DNA of 64,000 nucleotides from Verrucomicrobiota bacterium (GCA_023269545.1 JAHFTB010000006.1:1-64000); one strand, 5' to 3'; positions 17,908 through 27,628 are shown, counted from the first letter of the stretch. Notes: generated by a model from the sequence alone, not told the origin. Made by a program: numbers and translations.

Positions 17908-18194
17908 GGTGTATCCCCAGGATTTTTAACTATTTCTCCTAAATCAATTTCCGCCCTAATATGTTTGTACGAAATAGGGCAAAGGGTAATTCCTAATTCT
18001 CGAAGAGTTCGAAGAATCAGCCCTATTTGCGCTGATGGCTTTCCTCGTTCCACTTGGGTTATCCACAAACGACTAGTCCCAACCCTTTGTGCCAGCTCAT
18101 CCTGAGTAATTTTTTTGAGGCGTCGGAGTTCTCGAATCAATGCTCCTATCTCTTTTGCAGAACGAACTGCCGGAAAAGGTGTTTCGGTGTGCAT
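17904..18194 (-). CDS. hipB: HipB-type antitoxin, XRE-family repressor
   Basis: This 96-residue protein has a helix-turn-helix of Xre type at about residues 17-75, with KITQDELAQRVGTS, LWITQVERGKPS and LILRTLRELGI. It is the expected partner of the downstream kinase, binding it and repressing their shared promoter. Direct repeats upstream and over its start codon are probable binding sites. Gene order antitoxin-toxin with an ATGA overlap is typical. Confidence 0.92.
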   Translation of the reverse strand: MHTETPFPAVRSAKEIGALIRELRRLKKITQDELAQRVGTSRLWITQVERGKPSAQIGLILRTLRELGITLCPISYKHIRAEIDLGEIVKNPGDTP

Positions 18195-18262
18195 ATGATC
18201 GAATACAATTTACATTTGCATATGATCGCATGCAAGTAAAAATTGTAATCGATCGTATATAC
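18190..18262 (-). promoter_or_regulatory. Probable hipBA operator/promoter with direct repeats
   Basis: Two identical 12-base copies of TGCATATGATCG lie at 18190-18201 and 18217-18228, 27 bases apart. A looser related site, CGATCGTATA, lies at 18250-18259 in the opposite sense. The first copy covers the hipB start codon. On the - strand a TTGCAT-17-TAAATT pair could serve as a promoter between the repeats. Binding by HipB is inferred from position. Confidence 0.55.
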
Positions 18263-18425
18263 TCATTCTTAGCTGTTTCGTTGAATGCCCTCAAATTGTG
18301 GCGTTTCGATTAGGCATCCTACCAAACACAGGTAGCTCGCGCTTCACATGATTGCCAAGGGTGATTTGCAATTGGCATTTCTCCAAAAACATATGGCGTC
18401 AAAACGGCGTGCTCGGGTGTGAGAA

Positions 18426-19447
18426 CTACAATGCCCACCAGGCTTCCCAATCGGCCCGTGCCGCTGGGACTGCATAGATCCGTTGAACCATGGCCGGACT
18501 CGTATGACCCATTTGAAATGCTGTCTGAGGAGCGGATTTACAACGTGCTAGATGGTAGGTTGCGAAGGAATGGCGTAGTGCGTTGTCGGGGAAATCCGGC
18601 CATGGCAATTTTTTTTCTATGTGTAATCCGGCGACGAGCCGCTTCCGCTCTTTGTAGAAAGCACTCGCCATTTTAGGAACGATCCCTCCACTCCGTCCCT
18701 GGAAAAAGTCTGCCCGTTTTTTTAATGGTTCTGTAAAATCTACGATTCTCTCCAAAAGTCCATCCGTTTGCTTTGCGACATCGGGACGCACAAAAATTTG
18801 TCCATTTTTAGCATCCACGTCCTGCCAATCCATTCTTCGGATCTCAATACTGCGAAGTCCGGAAAATCCGCCCAAGAGTAACCACGCGCGTATCGGATCG
18901 GCCATTTCAGCTTCTAATAATGTCTCCATCTCGGAGGCTATTAAGATATTTCGGAGGGGTCGTGCTCGGGGAGCTGTAATCTTTCTAAATGGATTTCGTT
19001 CAATTAATTCCATGTCGTGACACCACGAAAAAACATTCCCGCATAACGATGGACTCCGGCTCTTGTGGTATCTGCGCCTGGAATTTTAGAGAACCAATTG
19101 GCAAGTTGTAGCGGGGTCATCGCCGAAATTGGCCCGCGAAACTTTTCCGTGAGTAGACGACACACTCGGGTCATTTTGGATATGTGATCTGCTGAGCTTC
19201 CCGATTTGGCGCGCAAAAACATTTGTACTGCCTGAGCAAGCGGCATTCCTTGCGATTGTTCTTCCGCTAGACCGTCGCTCCCCCTTTTTTTTAATAGACT
19301 TACCAATCGTGCGCCTTCTGCCCAGGCATCTGCTTCGATGGGAAAAAACCTACGAATTTTCTTTCCAGCAAACGATGCGCGAATCTCTAGTTTCCATGGT
19401 GTTGTTGGCCTTGCGGGATATTCAGAAACAAAAAATGGGTACTTCAT
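18426..19447 (-). pseudogene. Tyrosine recombinase (phage integrase), frameshifted
   Basis: The N-terminal part (19447-19004) holds the arm- and core-binding regions. The C-terminal part (to 18426) holds the catalytic domain, with SGLRSIEIRRM, NALRHSFATY and the MGHTSPAMVQRIY box containing the tyrosine nucleophile. The two halves are in different frames. Adding one base to the run of six A at 19028-19033 (T on the coding strand) restores a continuous reading, FFSWCHDMELIERNPF, which is the usual linker of this family. So one base has been lost, or there is a sequence error. The rest seems full length, about 340 residues. It lies next to tRNA-Leu. Confidence 0.85.
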
Positions 19448-19593
19448 CGGTTAGAGACGCTCCTCTTGTTGTCCATGTTGTCCAATATACCCCGAGAAAA
19501 CCCAACATCAACCCACAAGCGGCAACATGACCCAACAAAAGAGATTTTCTCTAGAAGGGCTTATTTCCTAGCTTTAGGAGTTGTTTTTCAGAG

Positions 19594-19677
19594 TGCCGGC
19601 GGCGGGATTCGAACCCGCACACCCTTGTCGGATAAGGGATTTTAAGTCCCTTGCGTCTGCCATTTCGCCACGCCGGC
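19594..19677 (-). tRNA. tRNA-Leu, anticodon UAA
   Basis: Read on the - strand, an 84-base cloverleaf has a seven-pair acceptor stem GCCGGCG/CGCCGGC with discriminator A. The anticodon arm GGGACTTAAAATCCC gives anticodon TAA. A long variable arm and the T arm GCGGGTTCGAATCCCGC follow. CCA is not encoded. The 3' end faces the integrase, which makes this tRNA the probable attachment site of the prophage. Confidence 0.95.
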
Positions 19678-19855
19678 ATGTGATTTTCAGCAATTTCAAG
19701 ACCACGCTCTTATTTCTGAGCATTCAGAGAGAACAGTGGGAAATTAGAAATGGATTGCATCAGAAATTTGTTTCTAAACAAGCCAAAAGGAACACTCTAC
19801 TATTGAAGAGGGAGCTTTGTGGCTATCCGCTTAGTTTTTATCGCGATTTTTAGGA

Positions 19856-21850
19856 TTAAAAGGGTTCTTCAGTTGAGGTCGAATGGCCTACTTGCCAATG
19901 TTCTAGCATTTCAGGCGGAATATTCTGAAGGAACCGGGAAGGGCGTTGAAAAGTTTCGCCATAGCCTCCTCCAAGACGTAATTCGGGATAGCTGAGGTAG
20001 AGTTCATCTTTACAGCGAGTCAAGCCTACATAAAAAAGTCGTCGCTCTTCTTCCAGAGCGTCCGGATTTTCTAATGAGCGACTGCCTGGAAACATGCCGT
20101 CCGCCAACCACACAAGAAAAACAATTTTCCACTCGAGTCCCTTAGCCTGATGAATGGAAGACAGGACGACTTTTCCCTCATCTCCCGAAGTTGCTACCGC
20201 ATCCACGGTTTCCACGGCTCCCAGCAATGCGAGTTGAGAAAGGAATTCATCAGCGTTTTCGAAGACCCGTGCATATGCTGCCAGTGTTTGAATATCCTCA
20301 CGTCTTGCATCATAGTTTGCGAAGTGTTCTTTTAAGTAATCATCATAAATGGCAAACAAGATCGTCTCAATCATCGAAGCGGGAGATTGGGGTTTTCCGC
20401 TGAGGACAAGATCGTCTAGCGTGTGCACTAGCTCAGACCAGCTTGGTTTGGTTTTGGCAGGTACCTTGAGAGACATGTAGTCAAGTTTTGCGCCTGACCG
20501 CGTGATCATTTGATTCCAAAGAGAATCTGCGGATTTTATTCCAATTCCGGGAAGAAGTCGGACCATCCGCTTGAAAGAAATTTCATCCTTTGGATTGACC
20601 GCAAATTTTATGAAAGCCGCCACATCCTTAATATGGGCTTGTTCAAAAAACCGAAGACCGCTGGTAATGACAAATGGAATGCCTCGGCGTGTAAATTCCA
20701 GCTGTATTTCCATGGAGTGATAATGGGCCCGGTAAAGAACTGCTATTTCGTTGAGGGGAGCCCCTTCTTCATGCAATTCAAGGACGCGTTGAGCCACAAA
20801 GGATGCTTGTTCCGTATTAGTAGCCAAAGGCACCCAAGCTGGTTTATTGCTTCCTCCTGGCCGTGTGGTGCCCAATGTTTTTTCAAATTGATGTTCATTG
20901 GCGCGAATTACAGCGTTAGCCACAGAAAGAATTTCAGGACTACTTCGATAGTTGGTTTCAATTCTAAAGATTGAGGCATTCTTGTGGCGACGGGGAAAAT
21001 CCAAAATATTTTTGAAGTTAGCTCCGCGCCACGAATAGATAGATTGAGCATCATCACCTACTATCATGATGTTGCCATGGATGCCTGCCAGCCGCTCAAC
21101 AAACTCCGATTGAAGTCGGTTGGTGTCCTGATATTCGTCAACAAGGATGTGGTGAAATTTTTCTTGATAGAGTTTGGCGATGTCTTCGCAAATTTCGAAC
21201 AGTTCTACAGGTTTGGAAAGCAAATCGTCAAAATCTAGGGAATTCGCTTCTCGTTTTCGTGCTGCAAAAGCAATTGACACGTGTTCAATTTGCTCTGCCC
21301 TATCTAAGAAATAGGGGTAGCGTCGCTCCAGTACACTTGGAATGGATTCCAAAGTATTGGTGACCAGACCGAAAATTTCCGACAATACTTCCGCTTTTGG
21401 AAAACGCTTATCTGCAGTCCTCAATCCCTCTCTTCTTACAACGACCTCGATCATATCTTGTTGATCTTCCCGATCGAGGATGGAAAATCCGGGTGGAAAT
21501 CCGATGCGTTCTCCATGAGCGCGCAAAATGCGGTTACCAATAGAATGAAAGGTTCCTCCCCAGATTCCTTCGATTCCTTGTGGAACTAAGGTTCGAACAC
21601 GTTCCAACATTTCGCGCGCAGCTTTATTAGTGAAGGTGACAAGGAGGATGTGGTTGGCTGTAACGCCTTGAGCGAGGAGCCATGCCACGCGATAGATAAG
21701 GGTGCGGGTTTTTCCGCTGCCAGCACCTGCAATGACAAGGCTAGCGCCAGGTGGAGCTTGCACGGCAGCGATTTGTTCCGCATTCAGGTCCGAGTGGAAA
21801 TTCACTTTAACGGGCTCAGAATGTTGTGAGAGTGTGTAATGTCTCGTCAC
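19856..21850 (-). CDS. pcrA: UvrD/PcrA-type superfamily 1 DNA helicase
   Basis: This 664-residue protein has the SF1A helicase motifs in order. Walker A AGAGSGKT is at 41-48, motif Ia VTFTNKAAREM at 71-81, Walker B VDEYQDTN at 237-244, motif III GDDAQSIYSWRGA at 265-277 and motif IV IETNYRSS. Motif V/VI sequences SSIHQAKGLEW and RRLFYVGLTR lie near the end. Members unwind DNA 3'-5' in repair and replication restart. It is shorter than E. coli UvrD (720), and the C-terminal tail is reduced. The exact orthologue (UvrD, PcrA or Rep) cannot be decided here. Confidence 0.93.
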   Translation of the reverse strand: MTRHYTLSQHSEPVKVNFHSDLNAEQIAAVQAPPGASLVIAGAGSGKTRTLIYRVAWLLAQGVTANHILLVTFTNKAAREMLERVRTLVPQGIEGIWGGTFHSIGNRILRAHGERIGFPPGFSILDREDQQDMIEVVVRREGLRTADKRFPKAEVLSEIFGLVTNTLESIPSVLERRYPYFLDRAEQIEHVSIAFAARKREANSLDFDDLLSKPVELFEICEDIAKLYQEKFHHILVDEYQDTNRLQSEFVERLAGIHGNIMIVGDDAQSIYSWRGANFKNILDFPRRHKNASIFRIETNYRSSPEILSVANAVIRANEHQFEKTLGTTRPGGSNKPAWVPLATNTEQASFVAQRVLELHEEGAPLNEIAVLYRAHYHSMEIQLEFTRRGIPFVITSGLRFFEQAHIKDVAAFIKFAVNPKDEISFKRMVRLLPGIGIKSADSLWNQMITRSGAKLDYMSLKVPAKTKPSWSELVHTLDDLVLSGKPQSPASMIETILFAIYDDYLKEHFANYDARREDIQTLAAYARVFENADEFLSQLALLGAVETVDAVATSGDEGKVVLSSIHQAKGLEWKIVFLVWLADGMFPGSRSLENPDALEEERRLFYVGLTRCKDELYLSYPELRLGGGYGETFQRPSRFLQNIPPEMLEHWQVGHSTSTEEPF

Positions 21851-21975
21851 TAGTGCGTGATTTGTGGAGCGGAGAGGTTAAATTTTAAAAAGGTAAAGAA
21901 CGGTTCATCAAAATCGTAAAGGATTCGTAGGGTGGATGGATTGCAATACTCTTCCTACAAACTCATAACCGTCTC

Positions 21976-23010
21976 TTAGCTCTTGTGTTTGCGTGATTTC
22001 GAGGAGGAAGAAGCCTTTTTCTTATTTTTCTTGGGAGCCGGCGGCGGGGTAAGACGTGCCGCAGCAACTTCTTCCGATTTGAGTCCCAGCCCATATACTA
22101 GCAAGCTGAGGCCATCCTTCCAAATTTTTGGACGAACAGGTTCTCCGTAAATGACAGCAATGACATCTTTTCCATGCCAGGTCCCACTTGCAATAAGGCA
22201 ATGGCCTGCCTTATCCGTGTATCCGGTTTTCATGCCATTGCAGAAAGTATAGTCTCGCAAGAGGTGATTGGTATTATAGATGGCAATGGTTTTCCCGTTA
22301 TTAAGTCGGAAATTGATCGCGCGATAATTGATGATTTCGCGTAGTAGCGGATTGGAATAGACAGTGCGTGCTACGATGGCCATGTCCCGGGCGGTAGAAT
22401 ATTGGGCATCGCAGGGAAGGCCGTTGGGATTGACAAAGTGCGAAGAATTTCCATGTAATTCAGCCATGCGGCGATTCATTTTATCCGCAAAAGCCGCTAC
22501 GCTGCCAGCATTGTCGCGAGCAAGAGCAACAGCCACATCATTTGCACTTTTTACTAGGAGAGCAACAAGTAACCCCCGTCGAGTATAGACGTCTCCGGGA
22601 CGAATGCCCAGCTTAGTTGGCAATACTGTGGTATCCGATTTTTCTATCGTTACTGGCTGATCCAGGTTTCCACTTTCAACAATGATCAGAGCTGTCAGGA
22701 GTTTTTGAGTGCTGGCAACTTGGCGAGGCTGGGTTTCGTTATGTTTTAAAATGATTTTTCCGGTATGAGCATCGAATAATATTGCGGCCTTAGCGGTAAT
22801 GACGGGGGGAATGGCTCCGGAAGTCGGCAGAGGAAAGGAAGCGGTAGTTCCTTGTAAAGTATCCGTTGGAGAAGCTGAAGGAGAGGTGGCTGGAGATGGA
22901 GAAACTGAGGGGGAGGGGGACGGGATCTGCTGCGCGATCAAAAAGCCCGGTATGCCTATAAGAATCGCACCGGTAAGAATGCGTAATCGGGAAAATACGA
23001 CGGTATTCAT
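21976..23010 (-). CDS. dacA: D-alanyl-D-alanine carboxypeptidase, PBP5/6 family (S11)
   Basis: This 344-residue protein begins with a hydrophobic signal segment (about 8-27). A low-complexity Pro/Ser linker follows at 30-50. The penicillin-binding motifs are STQK at 100-103, SAN at 155-157 and KTG at 261-263. The enzyme trims the terminal D-Ala of peptidoglycan stem peptides in the periplasm. The C-terminus ends in a Lys/Ser-rich tail instead of the usual amphipathic anchor domain, so the second PBP5 domain looks missing. Its start overlaps the stop of the upstream TPR gene by 4 bases. Confidence 0.93.
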   Translation of the reverse strand: MNTVVFSRLRILTGAILIGIPGFLIAQQIPSPSPSVSPSPATSPSASPTDTLQGTTASFPLPTSGAIPPVITAKAAILFDAHTGKIILKHNETQPRQVASTQKLLTALIIVESGNLDQPVTIEKSDTTVLPTKLGIRPGDVYTRRGLLVALLVKSANDVAVALARDNAGSVAAFADKMNRRMAELHGNSSHFVNPNGLPCDAQYSTARDMAIVARTVYSNPLLREIINYRAINFRLNNGKTIAIYNTNHLLRDYTFCNGMKTGYTDKAGHCLIASGTWHGKDVIAVIYGEPVRPKIWKDGLSLLVYGLGLKSEEVAAARLTPPPAPKKNKKKASSSSKSRKHKS

Positions 23011-23831
23011 TTGGAAGAATGAGAAAATTCAGGAAGAGGGGGGGCTGCATTTTTGAAGCTTTTCTCCATATTAGCATCTCGGAGAGCCCCATATTTCATA
23101 GCGAAATAATAATGTCGCTTGGCGAGCTCCACTGCGGGAGGGTTCCGATCCATGTAAATAACAGCCAGGTTATAATGGGCATCGCTATAAGCGTTATCAA
23201 GTTCTACGGCGGTACGCAATTCCGATTCGGCTGCATCTGACCATCCCATGCGATTCATGACTACTCCGAGATAATTGTGGATACGAGGATTTTGGGAATC
23301 ATAGAGCCTTGCTTGAGCCAGTGCTGCGAATGCCTCATCCAGGCGGTTGCGGTCCATGTAGAGGGAGCCCAATGTGAGCCAGGCAACGCCTGTTTCCAAA
23401 CGGAGGGAGATCGCCTGTTTCAGATTTTTTTCTGCAGAGGTAAAGTCCCCCAAGCGATATTGAATAACTCCTAAGTTCACAAGTCCTACGAGGTTATTGG
23501 GAGCAAGCTGAAGTACTTCCTGATAGGCGAGAAGGGCTTGCTTGAAGTTTCTGCTGGTGAAAGCGGTATTGCCCTCCGCTGCCGCTTGCTGAGCCACAGC
23601 TGGCACAAATTCAGCAGAGGTTTGTGTGGAGGGCGGAGAAAGTAATTCATCAGAGGATGAGTGGGCTGCGGAGGGAGATTTTTGCTGAAGACTTTGATCA
23701 CTTTCTGGTTTGTTCACGGAAGGAAGAGGAGGCTTTGCTGGTTGGGTAAAACCGGCACGAGGGGCCATGACAATGATACCCATGCCTATAACGAAATACC
23801 GATAAAGTGATAGCAGACGAGACGGGTGCAT
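23007..23831 (-). CDS. Exported tetratricopeptide-repeat protein
   Basis: This 274-residue protein has an N-terminal signal segment (about 6-28) and a Pro/Ser-rich linker to about residue 80. At least four TPR units follow between about 85 and 250, with LLAYQEVLQLAPNNL, GDFTSAEKNLKQAIS, NRLDEAFAALAQARLYD and SDAESELRTAVEL-type helices. TPR domains mediate protein contacts. Overlap with the carboxypeptidase gene suggests a role in envelope assembly, which is inference. Confidence 0.85.
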   Translation of the reverse strand: MHPSRLLSLYRYFVIGMGIIVMAPRAGFTQPAKPPLPSVNKPESDQSLQQKSPSAAHSSSDELLSPPSTQTSAEFVPAVAQQAAAEGNTAFTSRNFKQALLAYQEVLQLAPNNLVGLVNLGVIQYRLGDFTSAEKNLKQAISLRLETGVAWLTLGSLYMDRNRLDEAFAALAQARLYDSQNPRIHNYLGVVMNRMGWSDAAESELRTAVELDNAYSDAHYNLAVIYMDRNPPAVELAKRHYYFAMKYGALRDANMEKSFKNAAPPLPEFSHSSK

Positions 23832-23848
23832 GGACTGCCGCAGGATGA

Positions 23849-24643
23849 CTAGTGAGCTCCTAATTCCGCCGAACGCTGCTCCGCTGCTCGAACCGCTCGG
23901 ATCAGGGCTGCCCGAACGGCGGCATTCTCCAAAACTGTCAGTGCGGCGGCTGTTGTGCCGCCCGGGCTAGTGACCATTTCGCGTAGTAGCGCTGGATGCA
24001 ATCCGGTTTTTTCCGCCATATCGGCTGCGCCCCGTACGGTTTGAATCGCCAAGTTTAAGGCTACTGGCCGAGGCAATCCGGCGGCCACTCCTCCATCGGA
24101 AAGCGCTTCAATGATTAGATAAATATATGCAGGACCGCTTCCGCTCACACCAGTTACCGCATCAAAAAGAGATTCCTTGGTTACGATTACAGTTCCCACT
24201 GCTTCAAAAACCTGACGGGTTTGCTCAAGGTCTGCGGAAGTTGCGGAGGCTCCCGCAGTTAATGCGGTTGCACTGACTCCTATCATGGCACCTGTGTTTG
24301 GCATGGCCCGTACGACACGAGCTCCGGAAAGTGTTTGCAGGCTTCCTGTTGATTTTCCCGTAATGACGGAAACCAGAAGCTTGTGAGACAGAGCCCCCTC
24401 ACAAGATTGCAATGCGGTTGTGGCATCCCCAGGTTTTACCGCAAGGACAATGAGTTCTGATTCCCGAGCCACAGTCGCGTTATCATTGGCAGCACGGACG
24501 CCAGTTTCTTGTGCCAGGAGAGCCAGTGCCTGGGCATTCCGGTTCGAAACGATGATTTCCTGGGGAGTACAAAGTTTGGCGCGCAGGATGCCTTCAATAA
24601 TGGCACGAGCCATGCGTCCACCCCCAATAAAGCCATATTTCAT
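23849..24643 (-). CDS. proC: Pyrroline-5-carboxylate reductase
   Basis: This 264-residue protein makes the last step of proline synthesis, reducing pyrroline-5-carboxylate with NAD(P)H. The N-terminal Rossmann motif is GFIGGGRMA. The family blocks VLAVKPGD, RAMPNTGAMIGVSATAL, TGVSGSGPAYIYLIIEAL and TSPGGTTAAALTVLE are all present. Length is normal. It stands alone, 17 bases from the TPR gene in the same direction. Confidence 0.96.
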   Translation of the reverse strand: MKYGFIGGGRMARAIIEGILRAKLCTPQEIIVSNRNAQALALLAQETGVRAANDNATVARESELIVLAVKPGDATTALQSCEGALSHKLLVSVITGKSTGSLQTLSGARVVRAMPNTGAMIGVSATALTAGASATSADLEQTRQVFEAVGTVIVTKESLFDAVTGVSGSGPAYIYLIIEALSDGGVAAGLPRPVALNLAIQTVRGAADMAEKTGLHPALLREMVTSPGGTTAAALTVLENAAVRAALIRAVRAAEQRSAELGAH

Positions 24644-24878
24644 ATGAAACTATAAATTGCATTTGCCAATAGAGTGATGCAAGTCACTTCGATTTTCTGT
24701 TTATTTTGCCCGGGAAAATTCATGCTTATTTTATACCGGTTTCGCCATATCCATTCGGTTCCTGGGAGCAATTCGCGGTTTTTTAGGCTGTGAGTTCTGC
24801 CACTCACTACGAATTCACCCTTGCCATTAGTAAAATTTCTCCTCGCTCCATGGATACCTTTTATTCTAAAAGGCTCTA

Positions 24879-25391
24879 ATGAACTGTCGTGGCTTCCTTT
24901 CCACTTTTTCGGTGCTTTCCGCTGTAGCCCTTGCGATAGGCTTTTTACCCGCCTGTGCTACGAAAGCGGTAGTCGACCCTCGGATGACTTCTGCCATGGT
25001 TACCCACAATGTTCATGGGTGGACTGCTGCGAAGATTCAAAATGGTCAAATATTGGATTATAGAGATATTCAACATTTGGTCAGGGCAAAAATGCCTGCT
25101 TCCACTGTCATTGCTTATCTGCAAAGCACCGAGAAATCCTATCAATTCAGCCCAGGCCAGCTGGACTCCTTAAGAAATCTGGGGGCCGCTTCACAGTTAA
25201 TTCACTATCTCAACGAAACCAAAGGATTTTATACCAGCAATGGTTCTTCCTATCCCTCGCACCAATTCTATTGGACAAGGCTGTGGGATAGAAGTTTTGC
25301 GCGGCGCCTAATGTCCAAATCCCAATTTCCGCTCGAGAAGGATATGATGGATCCGGCATATGAAGAATCTCTTTTTTCACCATTCTTCTGA
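24879..25391 (+). CDS. Putative lipoprotein, unrecognised
   Basis: This 170-residue protein has a 25-residue signal segment ending in a lipobox-like LPAC, giving Cys26 as the probable lipidated residue. The middle (about 55-115) resembles short helical domains seen in other Verrucomicrobial lipoproteins, with VRAKMPASTVIAYLQST and FSPGQLDSLRNLGA, close in style to a DnaJ-less EF-hand-like or SHOCT-like helical pair. No function is assigned. It is flanked by proC on the other strand and leuD downstream in convergent orientation. Confidence 0.75.
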   Translation: MNCRGFLSTFSVLSAVALAIGFLPACATKAVVDPRMTSAMVTHNVHGWTAAKIQNGQILDYRDIQHLVRAKMPASTVIAYLQSTEKSYQFSPGQLDSLRNLGAASQLIHYLNETKGFYTSNGSSYPSHQFYWTRLWDRSFARRLMSKSQFPLEKDMMDPAYEESLFSPFF

Positions 25392-25425
25392 GATCCTTTG
25401 CTATAGCGGAAGCAGGGCTCCCCGT

Positions 25426-26031
25426 TTACAAATTACGGAAGTAGGGAAGCTCTTGTGCCGTTTGTTTTACAAGTGGAATACCTTCGAGAAGTTCAGCAAT
25501 AGAATCCCATTTTCCTTGAATCAAGGATTCTCGGGCATGATTGGGGAGGCTGCCTGAAAAGGTTTTGCCGCCAGCAGTTACCTGACATAAGGCGACATCA
25601 ATCACGAATTCAGAAGAGGGATGTGTTTTGGTAAGCTCCGCAAGTTCGCGCAGTGCCTCCCTGGGAAGAGAAAGACAGGGCATGCCTAATGTTATTGAAT
25701 TCCCGAAGAATATTTCGGCATAACTTTCCGCCAGAATTGCTTGAAATCCATGGCGATATAGGGCTTGGGGAGCGTGTTCCCGCGAGCTTCCGCAACCAAA
25801 ATTAGAACCACTAATAAGAATATGAGCTCCTTTGTGATGAGCTGCATTTAAAGGATGTGATTTTTGCTCCCCTTCCGAGGTGAATCTTTCATCATAAAAG
25901 GCATATTGTCCGAGATCATCGAATGTAATGCATTTTAGGTAACGTGCGGGGATGATACGATCGGTATCAATGTCATCACCGGGAACGGAGACTGCAGTTC
26001 CAGTGACAGTGCGAATTTTTTGTAAGGCCAT
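25426..26031 (-). CDS. leuD: 3-isopropylmalate dehydratase, small subunit
   Basis: This 201-residue protein is the swivel-domain subunit that pairs with LeuC for the second step of leucine synthesis. Typical blocks are DDIDTDRIIPARYLK, GSNFGCGSSREHAPQAL and AESYAEIFFGNSITLGMP. Length is normal. It lies 30 bases downstream of leuC in the same direction, forming a leuCD operon. Confidence 0.97.
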   Translation of the reverse strand: MALQKIRTVTGTAVSVPGDDIDTDRIIPARYLKCITFDDLGQYAFYDERFTSEGEQKSHPLNAAHHKGAHILISGSNFGCGSSREHAPQALYRHGFQAILAESYAEIFFGNSITLGMPCLSLPREALRELAELTKTHPSSEFVIDVALCQVTAGGKTFSGSLPNHARESLIQGKWDSIAELLEGIPLVKQTAQELPYFRNL

Positions 26032-26061
26032 TATTATAGTGGTGAGTGGATGGTCCGAGAA

Positions 26062-27471
26062 CTAATGAATGGAGAAGACTTCGCGTGCATCGCTGATTTC
26101 CCCTGTGATCGCGGCAGCGGCTACCATCAAAGGACTCATCAATATGGTTCTTCCGGTGGGGCTGCCTTGGCGGCCTTTAAAATTTCGATTACTGGAGCTG
26201 GCACAGAGTTGATCTCCCTCCAGTTTATCCGGATTCATAGCAAGACACATGGAACATCCCGCTCTACGCCATTCAAAGCCTGCGTCTCTAAAAATTTTCG
26301 CTAGGCCTGTTGTTTCAGCGATGGCAGCCACTCCTTGAGATCCGGGTACAACGATTGCTTTGACGCCGGATTTTACCTTGTGTCCTTTGAGATATCGGGC
26401 CACTTCTTGTAAATCCGTCAGTCGCCCATTCGTGCAACTGCCGAGAAAAGCGACGTCCACCCGAGTTCCTCTGATGGGTTGACCAGGTTTTAAATGCATA
26501 TGCTGGAGTGCTTCTTCTGCGGTACTCCGATCTTTGGCTGGTACTTCTTCCGGAGTCGGAATCTTTTCCTCGATGAAAATTGCTTGAGCAGGGTTGATTC
26601 CCCAAGTGACCGTGGGAGAGATGTCTTCCGCCCGGAACGTGACCGCATCGTCGTAAACGGCATCAGTGTCTGTAGCAAAAGACTTCCATCTTGCCACGGC
26701 AGCCTCCCAATCCTGAGGTTTCGGTGCATAGGGACGTCCTTTCAAGTATTCAAAAGTGGTGTGATCAGGATTGACATAGCCCACACGAGCCCCGCCTTCG
26801 ATGGACATATTGCAGACCGTCATTCGTTCTTCCTGTGTAAAAGCGTCGAATGTGCTTCCTCCATATTCATAGGCGAATCCCAGGCCGCCGTTGACTCCAA
26901 GTTTGCGAATAATATGAAGAATGACATCTTTGGCATATACGCCAGGTGCCAACTTTCCGTTTACATTAATGCGACGTACTTTGGGTTGATGCAGAGCTAT
27001 CGTTTGGGTAGCTAAAACATCTCTGACCTGGCTGGTACCAATACCAAAGGCAATCGCTCCAAATGCTCCGTGGGTGGAAGTATGGGAATCGCCGCAAGCA
27101 ATGGTGGTTCCTGGTTGGGTAATGCCTTGTTCCGGCCCCACGATGTGGACAATTCCCTGGCGGCCGGTGGGAATATCAAAAAATTCGATTCCACATTCAG
27201 CACAATTGGCCCGTAAAGCCTGAATCATTTCGGCTGCCAGAGGATCGGAAAATGGCTCTGTCGTTTCGTTCGTGGGAACAATATGATCCACGGTAGCAAA
27301 AGTACGCTGTGGGTATAGCACCTTAAGTCCCAGGTCGCGTAGCATTCCGAATGCCTGTGGACTGGTCACCTCGTGAATCAAATGTGTTCCAATAAGGAGC
27401 TGAGTTTGCCCATTTGATAGTTTCCGAACGGTATGTGCATCCCAGACCTTATCTAGCAAAGTTTTGCTCAT
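26062..27471 (-). CDS. leuC: 3-isopropylmalate dehydratase, large subunit
   Basis: This 469-residue protein is the aconitase-like large subunit. The cysteine ligands of the 4Fe-4S cluster are visible as Cys346 in GSCTNGR and Cys406/Cys409 in [11 protein letters not shown]. Other family blocks are [23 protein letters not shown] and [18 protein letters not shown]. It isomerises 2- to 3-isopropylmalate with LeuD. Other leu genes are not in the window. Confidence 0.97.
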   Translation of the reverse strand: MSKTLLDKVWDAHTVRKLSNGQTQLLIGTHLIHEVTSPQAFGMLRDLGLKVLYPQRTFATVDHIVPTNETTEPFSDPLAAEMIQALRANCAECGIEFFDIPTGRQGIVHIVGPEQGITQPGTTIACGDSHTSTHGAFGAIAFGIGTSQVRDVLATQTIALHQPKVRRINVNGKLAPGVYAKDVILHIIRKLGVNGGLGFAYEYGGSTFDAFTQEERMTVCNMSIEGGARVGYVNPDHTTFEYLKGRPYAPKPQDWEAAVARWKSFATDTDAVYDDAVTFRAEDISPTVTWGINPAQAIFIEEKIPTPEEVPAKDRSTAEEALQHMHLKPGQPIRGTRVDVAFLGSCTNGRLTDLQEVARYLKGHKVKSGVKAIVVPGSQGVAAIAETTGLAKIFRDAGFEWRRAGCSMCLAMNPDKLEGDQLCASSSNRNFKGRQGSPTGRTILMSPLMVAAAAITGEISDAREVFSIH

Positions 27472-27565
27472 AGTGGAAACTCACTCTAATACGCGGTGCC
27501 TTTTGATGCAAGCTATCGGAAGTTTCCTGTGAGGAATTCATCCGCACATTCCCTGAATCGATTGC

Positions 27566-27581
27566 ATAATAAGTTTATTAT
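27566..27581. promoter_or_regulatory. Palindrome upstream of leuC
   Basis: The bases ATAATAAGTTTATTAT form a perfect 7-2-7 palindrome in the AT-rich spacer between leuC and the PDZ protein gene. It lies 95 bases upstream of the leuC start on the - strand. It could be an operator, or a weak hairpin ending the upstream unit. No regulator can be named. Confidence 0.35.
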
Positions 27582-27628
27582 AAGTAAGATATAAAATAAT
27601 AAGATACTTAATTTTAATTTATGATCGC

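Larger units (their letters stand above)
1..19594. mobile_element. Prophage, right-hand part (left end outside window)
   Basis: The sequence shows near-continuous head, lysis and contractile-tail genes on the + strand. They are followed by hipBA and a tyrosine integrase on the - strand, and then by the 3' end of a tRNA-Leu. Head genes resemble the lambda/HK97 type and tail genes the P2 type. Terminase, replication and repressor genes are not visible and may lie upstream of base 1. The right boundary is placed at the tRNA 3' end by inference, because integrases commonly sit next to the tRNA they target. No second attachment site can be seen here. The structural genes look intact, but the integrase is frameshifted, so the element may be unable to excise. 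Confidence 0.9.

Noticed and set aside
1-19447. Tailocin or gene transfer agent instead of a phage
   Set aside because: A portal, a capsid and a protease are present with a full tail. The GTA-type holin alone is not enough, and an integrase with tRNA target fits a prophage.
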